A stretch of DNA of 64,000 bases, taken from positions 558,001 to 622,000 of the forward strand of contig NZ_BBRI01000002.1 of NCBI RefSeq assembly GCF_002090075.1. Reading direction: 5' to 3'. Under the pieces are notes generated by a model. The model did no database searches and had not been told where the DNA came from. It was given only the letters and a program-made list of their open reading frames with translations. Positions 55,150-62,712 of the stretch are shown here, piece by piece (within the stretch, counting starts at the first letter, position 1; each line of letters begins with the position of its first letter). This DNA is from Demequina sp. NBRC 110052 (lineage in GTDB: Bacteria > Actinomycetota > Actinomycetes > Actinomycetales > Demequinaceae). A program made the position numbers and the translations under genes.

Positions 55150-56460
55150 TCAGTCCACCGACGCGCCGAGCGCGGCCAGCTTGCCCCTGAAGTTCTCGTA
55201 GCCGCGGTCGATGATGCCGATGCCGTGCACGGTAGACGTGCCCTCGGCGGTGAGCGCGGCGATCAGGTGGGAGAACCCACCACGCAGGTCGGGCACCTCG
55301 ATCTCTGCGGCTTTGAGGGGCGTGGGCCCCGAGATCACCGCGGAGTGAGTGAAATTGCGCTGCCCGAACCGGCACTTCTTGTCGCCCAGGCACTCGCGGT
55401 ACAGCTGCACCTGTGCACCCATCTGCACGAGCGCCTCGGTGAAGCCGAAGCGGTTCTCGTACACCGTCTCATGCACGATGCTGAGGCCCTTGGCCTGCGT
55501 CAGCGCGACGACGAGCGGCTGCTGCCAGTCGGTCATGAATCCCGGGTGCACGTCGGTCTGGACAGCGATCGGGTTGAGGTCTCCGCCCGGGTGCCAGAAG
55601 CGGATGCCCGCGGGGTTGACCTCGAACTGGCCGCCGGCCTTGCGGAACACGTTGAGGAACATGCCCATGTGGCGCTGCTGGGCGCCGTGGATCATGATGT
55701 CGCCGCCGGTCGCGAGCGCGGCGCAGGCCCACGAGCCCACCTCGATACGGTCGGTGAGCGACACGTGGTCGTAGCCGAACAGCTCGGGCACGCCCTCGAT
55801 GGTGACCGAGCGGTCGGTGTCCACCGAGATGATTGCGCCCATCTTCTGCAGCGTGTCGATGAGGTCCTTGATCTCGGGCTCCACCGCCATGTTGTGCAGC
55901 GTCGTGATGCCCTTCGCCATGACGGCGGTGAGCAGCAGCTGCTCGGTCGCACCCACGGACGGGTAGGCGAGCTCGTGGTGGATGCCGTGCAGTCCGTTCG
56001 GGGCGCTGAGGTGCAGACCGTCGCCTGCCTCCGTGACGACCGCGCCGAACTTGCGCAGGATCTCCAGGTGGAAGTCGATGGGACGGTCGCCGATACGACA
56101 GCCGCCGAGGTCAGGGATGACGGCCTCGCCGAGTCGGTGCAGCAGCGGGCCGCAGAGCAGGATCGGGATGCGGCTCGAGCCGGCGTGGCTCGCGATCTGC
56201 ATCGCGTCGGCCGGCTTGAGCTCCGAGGTGTCCATGCTGAGAACGCCGGACTCGACGTCGTAGTCGACGCCCACGCCGTGCAGGCTGAGCAGGGACGACA
56301 CGACCTTGACATCGCGGATCTCAGGGACGTTGCGGAGGGTCGAGGCGGTCGAGCCGAGCAGTGCGGCGACCATGGCCTTGGAGACGAAGTTCTTGGCGCC
56401 GCGGACAGTGATCTCGCCCGTGAGCGGCCGTCCTCCCGTGACGCGGATGGAATCGGTCAT
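55150..56460 (-). CDS. murA: UDP-N-acetylglucosamine 1-carboxyvinyltransferase
   Basis: The 436-residue enzyme transfers enolpyruvate to UDP-GlcNAc, the first committed step of peptidoglycan synthesis. It has Lys23 in RGAKNFVSKAMVAALLGS. The catalytic Cys121 is in DLGGCRIGDRPIDF, the residue targeted by fosfomycin in sensitive enzymes. The Arg/Asp pocket in the C-terminal part is intact. ATG 56460 is used. GTG 56466 would add two residues. Confidence 0.95.
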   Translation of the reverse strand: MTDSIRVTGGRPLTGEITVRGAKNFVSKAMVAALLGSTASTLRNVPEIRDVKVVSSLLSLHGVGVDYDVESGVLSMDTSELKPADAMQIASHAGSSRIPILLCGPLLHRLGEAVIPDLGGCRIGDRPIDFHLEILRKFGAVVTEAGDGLHLSAPNGLHGIHHELAYPSVGATEQLLLTAVMAKGITTLHNMAVEPEIKDLIDTLQKMGAIISVDTDRSVTIEGVPELFGYDHVSLTDRIEVGSWACAALATGGDIMIHGAQQRHMGMFLNVFRKAGGQFEVNPAGIRFWHPGGDLNPIAVQTDVHPGFMTDWQQPLVVALTQAKGLSIVHETVYENRFGFTEALVQMGAQVQLYRECLGDKKCRFGQRNFTHSAVISGPTPLKAAEIEVPDLRGGFSHLIAALTAEGTSTVHGIGIIDRGYENFRGKLAALGASVD

Positions 56461-56616
56461 GGCCACTATCTTCCCCTATGGCGCGGCATATGCCCGACGC
56501 TGTGGCGGGGCGGCGGGCAGAACCCTGCCCGATGCCGGGAGCCACTCAGCAAGGCTCTGGCCCCGGCGCTGCGGTGGGCCTGGTCACGACGACCGGGTGC
56601 GGCTAGCGTGGCGCGT

Positions 56617-57228
56617 ATGAGTCTCGCGTTCCTCGCCACCGCGCTCGTGGTCGTCATCACGCCTGGCACTGGCGCCCTGTACACCGTGAGCACCGGCCTG
56701 GGCCGGGGGCGCAGGGAGGCCATCGTCGCGGCCACGGGATGCACCCTGGGCATCGTGCCCCACATCGTCGCCGCCGTGACCGGCCTCGCTGCGCTGGTCC
56801 ACGCGTCGGCGGTGGCCTTCTCCATGCTCAAGTGGGCGGGCGTGGCGTACCTCCTGTATCTCGCATGGGTGACCTGGACGGATCGGTCGGATCTGGCGGC
56901 CGACGCCGGCGGCACGGCGAGCTCCACGTGGCAGGTGATCCAGCGCGCAGTGTTGATCAACCTCCTCAACCCGAAGCTGACCGTGTTCTTCTTCGCGTTC
57001 CTGCCCCAGTTCGTGGCGCCTTCCGACCCTGCGCCGTGGCGCGCGATGGTGGGGCTCTCGCTGGTCTTCATGGCGCTCACGTGGGTCGTGTTCGTGGCGT
57101 ACGGGCTGTTCGCGTCGGCCATGCGCTCGCAGGTGCTCGCGCGGCCGCGGGTCGTGACGTGGATGCGCCGCACGTTCGGGCTCGCGTATGTCGCGCTCGC
57201 AGGCCGGTTGGCGCTCGCCAGCCGCTGA
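56617..57228 (+). CDS. LysE-family amino acid exporter
   Basis: The 203-residue protein has six membrane segments and the conserved opening FLATALVVVITPGTGALYTVSTGLGRG, which is the RhtB/LysE signature (TPGP-like TPGT). INLLNPKLTVFFFAFLPQFV (~113-132) is the second signature. It exports amino acids such as threonine, homoserine or lysine. It is divergent from murA across 156 bases, which hold another GCCCGACGC element at 56492. Confidence 0.92.
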   Translation: MSLAFLATALVVVITPGTGALYTVSTGLGRGRREAIVAATGCTLGIVPHIVAAVTGLAALVHASAVAFSMLKWAGVAYLLYLAWVTWTDRSDLAADAGGTASSTWQVIQRAVLINLLNPKLTVFFFAFLPQFVAPSDPAPWRAMVGLSLVFMALTWVVFVAYGLFASAMRSQVLARPRVVTWMRRTFGLAYVALAGRLALASR

Positions 57229-57307
57229 CCGTGCCTGCGGCGCTCGGGTCGTCCGCACCGGGACCGAAGTCGGCGCCAGGCCCTGCCGTGGAACGGATGG
57301 CACAGTG

Positions 57308-58210
57308 GTGTCCGTGACGGGATCCTCGACTCCACGCGCGCTCTTCGCAGGGCTCGCGACGCTAGACATCGTTCAGCTGGTCGAACGGCTGCCGCAGCCG
57401 AACGAGAAGGTCGGCGCGCTCGACTTCCTTGTGGCTGCGGGCGGCCCGGCCGTGAACGCGGCTGTCGCAGCGGCGCACTGCGGCTCGGAGGCCTCGCTGC
57501 TCACTGCCCTGCCCGCGCATCCACTGACGGAGCTGATCCGCGCGGACCTCGGGGACTGCCGCGTGGGGCTCGAGATCGCCGACGTCGGCCCGGATCCCAC
57601 TCCCCCGACGGCGGCCATCATGATCACGCGTGCCACCGGAGACCGCGCGGTCGTGTCGCCCACGGGCGGCGCGATGACGGAGCGTGTGACCCCAGGCGAG
57701 TTCGACGCGCATCGGGCGCTCGAGGGCGTCCGCGCGCTGCTGATCGACGGCTACCACCGGCACCTTGCGCTGCCACTGGCGCTGGCCGCGCGCGAGCGCG
57801 GCATTCCCGTCATCCTCGACGCGGGCAGCTGGAAGCCCTACACGCCCGAGGTGCTCGAGCACGTTGATCTCGCGGTCGTCTCCGACGACTTCGCGCCGCC
57901 AGGCACGGACGGCGAGCCGGGCGCCGTGCTCGACGCGCTGAGCGGGCTGGGCGTGGAGCGCATCGTCATCACTCGCGGCGCCCGCCCGATCCTGGTGCGG
58001 CTGCCACGCGGCGACGCCGAGGTCGCGGTCGAGCCCGTCGACGTGGTCGACACCCTGGGCGCAGGGGACTTCATCCACGGCGCCCTCACCCACCGGATCG
58101 CTGAACTGGGACTGCGTGATGCACGCCTCGTCGAGGACCTCGCGTGGGCCTCGCGCGTCGCGGGCACCTCGCTGGGGAGCTTCGGCACTCGCGCCTGGCT
58201 CAGAGAGTGA
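57308..58210 (+). CDS. PfkB-family carbohydrate/nucleoside kinase
   Basis: GTG 57308 gives 300 residues. The ribokinase-fold features are GLATLDIVQLVERLPQPNEKV at the front, AGGPAVNAAVAAAHCG and the catalytic DTLGAGDFIHGAL (~247-259). The family includes ribokinase, adenosine kinase and fructokinase, and the substrate cannot be assigned. Its 3' end overlaps the convergent uridine-kinase-like gene by 11 bases. Confidence 0.9.
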   Translation: MSVTGSSTPRALFAGLATLDIVQLVERLPQPNEKVGALDFLVAAGGPAVNAAVAAAHCGSEASLLTALPAHPLTELIRADLGDCRVGLEIADVGPDPTPPTAAIMITRATGDRAVVSPTGGAMTERVTPGEFDAHRALEGVRALLIDGYHRHLALPLALAARERGIPVILDAGSWKPYTPEVLEHVDLAVVSDDFAPPGTDGEPGAVLDALSGLGVERIVITRGARPILVRLPRGDAEVAVEPVDVVDTLGAGDFIHGALTHRIAELGLRDARLVEDLAWASRVAGTSLGSFGTRAWLRE

Positions 58211-58847
58211 TCAGCCGGTCCGCGAGGCGCGACGAGTTCTGCGCGAGCCAGTAGTTCTCGGCGTCCACCGAGTCGACCCACGTGCGCGCGGCTACATCCT
58301 CGCGTCCCGTGGCGACGCGTCGTGTCACGAGTCGCTCGCGACACACCTCCCACGGCACATCGAGGAACCACAGGGCATCGAGTCGCGCCCGCACACCGAG
58401 CCACTCCCCCGCGTCGAGGCCCAGCCAGTTGCCTTCGACGATCACCAGCCCGACGCGCGGACCCACCTCGATCGCCGACCTCACGGGCTCGTGCAACTCC
58501 CGCGAGTACGCAGGCGCCCACACGGCGGCACCACTCGGCTGGCGGATCGCATCGAGGATCGCCGCCAGGCCCTCGCAATCAAAGGTCTCGGGAGACCCCT
58601 TGCGGTCGGCGAGATGACGACGCTCGAGCTCCGCATTGCTCAGATGGAACCCGTCCATCGGGAGCGCCACCGCCTCGACTCCCGACGTGGTGACGGCGGC
58701 GGCGAGCGCCGTAGCGAGTGTCGACTTGCCCGAGCCCGGCCCGCCCGCGAGGCCGAGGACGGCGGTGCGCGACGTGGTCGCGGCGTCTGGCGCGTGCGTG
58801 CGGGCGAGCGCGAGGGCGTCGGCGACGAGGGCGTCGGGCAGGCTCAT
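58200..58847 (-). CDS. Uridine-kinase-like nucleoside/nucleotide kinase
   Basis: Starting at ATG 58847, the 215-residue P-loop protein has Walker A LAGGPGSGKST (~33-43), VALPMDGFHLSNAELERR (~62-80) and VIVEGNWLGLD (~137-147). This form resembles YggC/FrcK-like proteins (pantothenate/uridine kinase superfamily) that phosphorylate small sugars or fructose in some bacteria. The substrate is unknown. It overlaps the CPBP protease start-stop junction (ATGA) and is convergent with the pfkB gene. Confidence 0.88.
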   Translation of the reverse strand: MSLPDALVADALALARTHAPDAATTSRTAVLGLAGGPGSGKSTLATALAAAVTTSGVEAVALPMDGFHLSNAELERRHLADRKGSPETFDCEGLAAILDAIRQPSGAAVWAPAYSRELHEPVRSAIEVGPRVGLVIVEGNWLGLDAGEWLGVRARLDALWFLDVPWEVCRERLVTRRVATGREDVAARTWVDSVDAENYWLAQNSSRLADRLITL

Positions 58848-59605
58848 GGGGAGGCTCCTGCGGCGGGGGCCGTCACGAAGATGTCGAACAACTCGGGGTG
58901 ATGTCCGTGCACGAGCACGGCAAAGACGACGGCGTCGAACAGCAGGTGCACCGTGACCACGTAGGACAGCGACTTGACGCGCGAGAAGAGCCAGCCCTGG
59001 ACGAGCGCGAACGGGATGGTGAGCAGCGGACCCCACTCGCGGTAGCCCAGCTCCCACAGGAACGAGACGAACACGGCGGCCTGCAGCAGGTTCGCCTGCC
59101 ACACGGGGAAGTGCCTGACCAGCAGGGTGAAGACGACGCAGATGAAGAACAGCTCGTCCCACAGCCCCACGGCGTTGACGCCCACGAACAGGCGTGCGAT
59201 GTCGTTGCCGCCGTCGAGCGGAGGCCAGTTGAGGTACGCGCCGGACCCGAGGAAGTAGAACGGCAGCACCAGGTAACCGATCGCGACCACGGCGGCGAGG
59301 TAGATCCACATGGGCCGGGTCCAGCGCCGGCCCGTGCGCACCGGGAACTTCACCGCGTCATCGCGATAGACCCAGCGCGACACCGCCCACGGCACCAGCA
59401 CCGCAAGCGACAGCACGACCGCGAAGCGTGCGATGCCCGCGTCGCTGAGGTCCGCCTTCAGCGAGATCGTGGAGATGATCGCCTGGCTGATCGCGATCAG
59501 GGCGAGGTCGCGCCCCAGCCGGCGGTCGACCCACAGACCCAGCGCGACGCCCAGCACGAGGGGGACGTACCCGAGGGGCCGCACATGCACGGCGAAAAGC
59601 AGCAC
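58844..59605 (-). CDS. CPBP-family intramembrane metalloprotease (start uncertain)
   Basis: At least 253 residues with about seven membrane segments. The conserved CPBP core is FVGVNAVGLWDELFFICVVFTLL (Glu of the EExxxR-like motif appears as DE), and the other His-bearing segment is VHLLFDAVVFAVLVHGHH. Since the usual EE pair is DE, activity may be altered. GTG 59605 is the first standard start. In frame upstream the sequence stays open for 17 more hydrophobic residues and begins at an ATC 7 bases after GGAGG. The true start is therefore unclear. Confidence 0.75.
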   Translation of the reverse strand: MLLFAVHVRPLGYVPLVLGVALGLWVDRRLGRDLALIAISQAIISTISLKADLSDAGIARFAVVLSLAVLVPWAVSRWVYRDDAVKFPVRTGRRWTRPMWIYLAAVVAIGYLVLPFYFLGSGAYLNWPPLDGGNDIARLFVGVNAVGLWDELFFICVVFTLLVRHFPVWQANLLQAAVFVSFLWELGYREWGPLLTIPFALVQGWLFSRVKSLSYVVTVHLLFDAVVFAVLVHGHHPELFDIFVTAPAAGASP

Positions 59606-59672
59606 CGCCGCCCCCGAGACGAGGGCGGCGGCGAGCAGACGCAGTGCGGTACGGATGGCGGTGCCTCCGCGC

Positions 59673-60311
59673 CTACTGGACCGGGCGGGCCGCGACGATC
59701 TCCTCCTTGGGGAGGGTCTTCGCCGGGAGGGTCTTGGGCCGCCAGTTCGCGCGCGTCGCCTCGAACTCGGTGATCGCGTCCTCGTCCTGCAGCGTGAGTC
59801 CGATGTCGTCGAGGCCCTCCATGAGGCGCCAGCGCACGTAGTCGTCGATCTCGAACGGCACGGTGAGCTCGCCGCACGTCACGGTGCGGTCCTCGAGCGA
59901 GACGGTGATCTCCTTGCCGGGCTCGGCTTCGAGCAGCTTCCAGAGCAGCTCGATGTTCTCCTGGCTGAGCACGCCGGTCACGAGGCCCTGCTTGCCCGAG
60001 TTGCCGCGGAAGATGTCCGCGAAGCGGGGCGCGAGGACCACCTTGAAGCCGTAGTCCTTGAGCGCCCACACGGCGTGCTCACGGGACGAGCCGGTGCCGA
60101 AGTCGGGGCCCGCGACGAGCACGGAGCCGTGCGTGTACTCGGGCTGGTTGAGGACGAACGAGTCGTCGCCGCGCCACGCGGCGAACAGCGCGTCCTCGAA
60201 CCCCGTGCGCGTGATGCGCTTGAGGTACACGGCGGGGATGATCTGGTCGGTGTCCACGTTCGAGCGGCGCAGCGGGACGCCGACGCCGGTGTGGGTGGTG
60301 AACTTCTCCAT
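59673..60311 (-). CDS. leuD: 3-isopropylmalate dehydratase small subunit
   Basis: The 212-residue protein begins [30 protein letters not shown]. The conserved [24 protein letters not shown] (~66-89) is the swinging-domain signature. With LeuC it isomerises 2- to 3-isopropylmalate in leucine synthesis. It follows leuC by 12 bases. Length is normal. Confidence 0.96.
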   Translation of the reverse strand: MEKFTTHTGVGVPLRRSNVDTDQIIPAVYLKRITRTGFEDALFAAWRGDDSFVLNQPEYTHGSVLVAGPDFGTGSSREHAVWALKDYGFKVVLAPRFADIFRGNSGKQGLVTGVLSQENIELLWKLLEAEPGKEITVSLEDRTVTCGELTVPFEIDDYVRWRLMEGLDDIGLTLQDEDAITEFEATRANWRPKTLPAKTLPKEEIVAARPVQ

Positions 60312-60323
60312 GGCTGTTCTCCC

Positions 60324-61748
60324 TTACACGAGCGCCGCGGGGGCGTCCTCGAGGTCGTCGGGGCTGGACAGGGTGCCGCGCACCGCGGTGGCGGCGGCGA
60401 CGAGCGGGGACACGAGGTGCGTGCGGCCGCCCTTGCCCTGGCGGCCCTCGAAGTTGCGGTTCGAGGTGGAGGCCGAACGCTCCTGAGGCTTGAGCTGATC
60501 GGGGTTCATGCCCAGGCACATCGAGCAGCCGGCGTTGCGCCACTCGGCGCCGAAGTCGAGGAACACCTTGTCGAGACCCTCGCGCTCGGCCTGGAGGCGC
60601 ACGCGCGCCGAGCCGGGCACCACGAGCAGGCGGATGTTCTCGGCCTTCTTGCGGCCCTGCAGGATCGCGGCGGCGGCGCGCAGGTCCTCGATGCGGCCGT
60701 TGGTGCACGAGCCGAGGAACACGGTGTCCACCGGGATCTCGCGGAACGGCGTGCCGGGGGTCAGGCCCATGTACTCGAGGGCGTTCTTGGCGGCAATGCG
60801 GTCCGACTCGTCGGCGAAGTCCTCGGGGTTCGGAACCGAGGCGCTCAGCGGCAGGCCCTGGCCGGGGTTGGTGCCCCATGTGATGAACGGCTCGAGGTCC
60901 TCGGCGTTGAGGTCCACCTCGGTGTCGAACTCGGCGTCGTCGTCGGTCTTGAGCGTGCGCCAGAACTCGACGGCCTCGTCCCAGTCCTCGCCCTCGGGGG
61001 CGTGCGGACGGCCCTTGACGTACTCGAACGTCGTCTCGTCGGGCGCGATCAGGCCTGCGCGGGCGCCGGCCTCGATCGACATGTTGCAGATCGTCATGCG
61101 CCCCTCCATCGAGAGGGAGCGGATGGCGTCGCCGCGGTACTCGAGCACGTAGCCCGCGCCGCCGCCCGTGCCGATCTTCGCAATGACGGCGAGGATGATG
61201 TCCTTCGCGGTGGTGCCCTTGGGGAGCGTGCCATTGACGTTGATCGCCATGGTCTTGAACGGCTTGAGGGGCAGCGTCTGGGTAGCGAGCACGTGCTCCA
61301 CCTCGGACGTGCCGATGCCGAACGCCAGCGCGCCGAAGGCGCCGTGCGTGGAGGTGTGCGAGTCGCCGCAGACCACTGTCATGCCCGGCATCGTGAGACC
61401 CAGCTGCGGGCCCACGACGTGAACGATGCCCTGGTCGGCGTCGCCCAGCGAGTGGATGCGGATGCCGAACTCCTTGGCGTTCTCGCGCAGTTTGTCCACC
61501 TGCTTGCGGCTCGTGGCGTCCGCGATCGGCAGGTCGATGTCCAGCGTCGGGGTGTTGTGGTCCTCCGTCGCGATGGTGAGGTCGGGCCGGCGCACCTGGC
61601 GGCCAGCGAGGCGGAGTCCCTCGAAGGCCTGGGGGCTGGTGACCTCGTGACACATGTGAAGGTCGATGTAGATGAGATCGGGCGCGCCGCCCTCGCCCTT
61701 CTTGACCAGGTGGTTGGCCCACAGCTTCTCGGCCAGGGTCGTGCCCAT
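60324..61748 (-). CDS. leuC: 3-isopropylmalate dehydratase large subunit
   Basis: The 474-residue aconitase-like enzyme starts [20 protein letters not shown]. The [4Fe-4S] Cys residues are in [14 protein letters not shown] (~350) and [14 protein letters not shown] (~410). The ribosome site is GAGGAGGACAGC. It is divergent from the iclR gene. The 58-base gap holds the palindrome TCTCA-N5-TGAGA, the likely control site. Confidence 0.96.
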   Translation of the reverse strand: MGTTLAEKLWANHLVKKGEGGAPDLIYIDLHMCHEVTSPQAFEGLRLAGRQVRRPDLTIATEDHNTPTLDIDLPIADATSRKQVDKLRENAKEFGIRIHSLGDADQGIVHVVGPQLGLTMPGMTVVCGDSHTSTHGAFGALAFGIGTSEVEHVLATQTLPLKPFKTMAINVNGTLPKGTTAKDIILAVIAKIGTGGGAGYVLEYRGDAIRSLSMEGRMTICNMSIEAGARAGLIAPDETTFEYVKGRPHAPEGEDWDEAVEFWRTLKTDDDAEFDTEVDLNAEDLEPFITWGTNPGQGLPLSASVPNPEDFADESDRIAAKNALEYMGLTPGTPFREIPVDTVFLGSCTNGRIEDLRAAAAILQGRKKAENIRLLVVPGSARVRLQAEREGLDKVFLDFGAEWRNAGCSMCLGMNPDQLKPQERSASTSNRNFEGRQGKGGRTHLVSPLVAAATAVRGTLSSPDDLEDAPAALV

Positions 61749-61776
61749 GCTGTCCTCCTCGGATCCGGCCTAGACA

Positions 61777-61791
61777 TCTCAGATTGTGAGA
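61777..61791. promoter_or_regulatory. Candidate IclR-type operator between iclR and leuC
   Basis: The palindrome TCTCA-GATTG-TGAGA lies midway between the divergent starts, 29 bases from the leuC ATG and 15 bases from the iclR ATG. IclR-type regulators of this branch (NdgR/LtbR) control leuCD in Streptomyces and Corynebacterium (established knowledge), which makes it a likely binding site. Confidence 0.6.
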
Positions 61792-61794
61792 CGC

Positions 61795-61800
61795 TAGTAT
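61795..61800 (+). promoter_or_regulatory. -10 box of iclR, suggesting a leaderless mRNA
   Basis: TAGTAT ends six bases before the ATG, so transcription starting at the usual distance would begin at or next to the A of the ATG. No -35 hexamer was identified. The operator just upstream would overlap the polymerase site. Confidence 0.5.
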
Positions 61801-61806
61801 CGCTCT

Positions 61807-62526
61807 ATGGACAATCATAGCGGCGTCGGCGTGATTGACAAGGCAGCGGCGCTGCTCGCCTCTCTCGAAGGCGGGCCTGCCACGCTGAGCCAGATCGTGG
61901 CCGACACCCATCTTGCCCGGCCCACCGCCCATCGACTGCTCCTCGCGCTCGAGCACCACCGCCTCGTGGGCCGCGACGCCACTGGCGCCTTCATCCTCGG
62001 ACCGCGCTTCGCACAGTTCGCCGCGGCCGTCGGCGAGGACCGCCTGGTCAGTGCCGCCCAACCCGTGCTGACCGTCCTGCGCGACCGGACCGGCGAGTCC
62101 TCGCAGCTCTACCGCCCGCACGGCGACCAGCGCATCTGCATCGCGGCCTCGGACCGCCCCATGGGCCTGCGCGATTCCATCCCCGTCGGCACCACCATGA
62201 CCATGACCGCTGGCTCAGCCGCGCAGGTGCTCCTCGCCTGGGAGGAAGGCGAGCGCCTGCACCGCGGGCTCGCCGCGGCACGATTCACCGCATCCGACCT
62301 TGGCGTGGTCCGCGAGCGCGGATGGGCCGAGAGCTCCGGCGAGCGCGAGGCCGGCGTCAGCTCGGTCTCGGCGCCCGTGTGGGGCACCGCTGGCACCGTC
62401 ATCGCCGCCGTCTCCATCTCGGGACCCGCCGAGCGCCTCACCGCGCACCCCGGCGCGCATCACGCGACCGCCGTCGTCGAGGCGGCGCAGCAGCTCAGCG
62501 AGGTCCTGCGCCGCACGGAGGGCTGA
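61807..62526 (+). CDS. IclR-family regulator (LtbR/NdgR-like)
   Basis: The 239-residue protein has an N-terminal winged helix (GVIDKAAALLASLEGG, then TLSQIVADTHLARPTAHRLLLALEHHRLV) and a C-terminal effector domain (GERLHRGLAAARF, RERGWAESSGEREAGVSSVSAPV). Its divergent position to leuCD is the conserved NdgR/LtbR arrangement, in which the regulator represses leucine synthesis. The mRNA is probably leaderless. A GCCCGACGC hairpin follows the stop by 4 bases. Confidence 0.92.
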   Translation: MDNHSGVGVIDKAAALLASLEGGPATLSQIVADTHLARPTAHRLLLALEHHRLVGRDATGAFILGPRFAQFAAAVGEDRLVSAAQPVLTVLRDRTGESSQLYRPHGDQRICIAASDRPMGLRDSIPVGTTMTMTAGSAAQVLLAWEEGERLHRGLAAARFTASDLGVVRERGWAESSGEREAGVSSVSAPVWGTAGTVIAAVSISGPAERLTAHPGAHHATAVVEAAQQLSEVLRRTEG

Positions 62527-62530
62527 GCAG

Positions 62531-62580
62531 GCCCGACGCCAGGGCCGGCGTGCCGGCAGAAGCCGGCCACAGCGTCGGGC
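62531..62580. repeat. Inverted GCCCGACGC pair after iclR
   Basis: GCCCGACGC at 62531-62539 pairs with GCGTCGGGC at 62572-62580 around GC-rich inner pairs, forming a hairpin that could end the iclR transcript. Both halves are copies of the dispersed element. Confidence 0.6.
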
Positions 62581-62712
62581 CGGCACTTCCACAAAGCAAC
62601 CGGTTCAGATGCGCACGCCCGCGCTTCGTGTTACGTTCCCCAAGCGTGCCGGTGCTGGCGAAAGCCCTGGCATCCACGTTCCGATTCTCAACGGCGACAA
62701 TCTGGAGGAACA

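Noticed and set aside
59433..61820. Very long open frame on the + strand opposite leuC, leuD and the CPBP gene (795 codons)
   Set aside because: It is a mirror frame of GC-rich codons. leuC and leuD on the minus strand have clear motifs, while the mirror product is Ala/Arg/Glu/His-rich with no recognisable domain.
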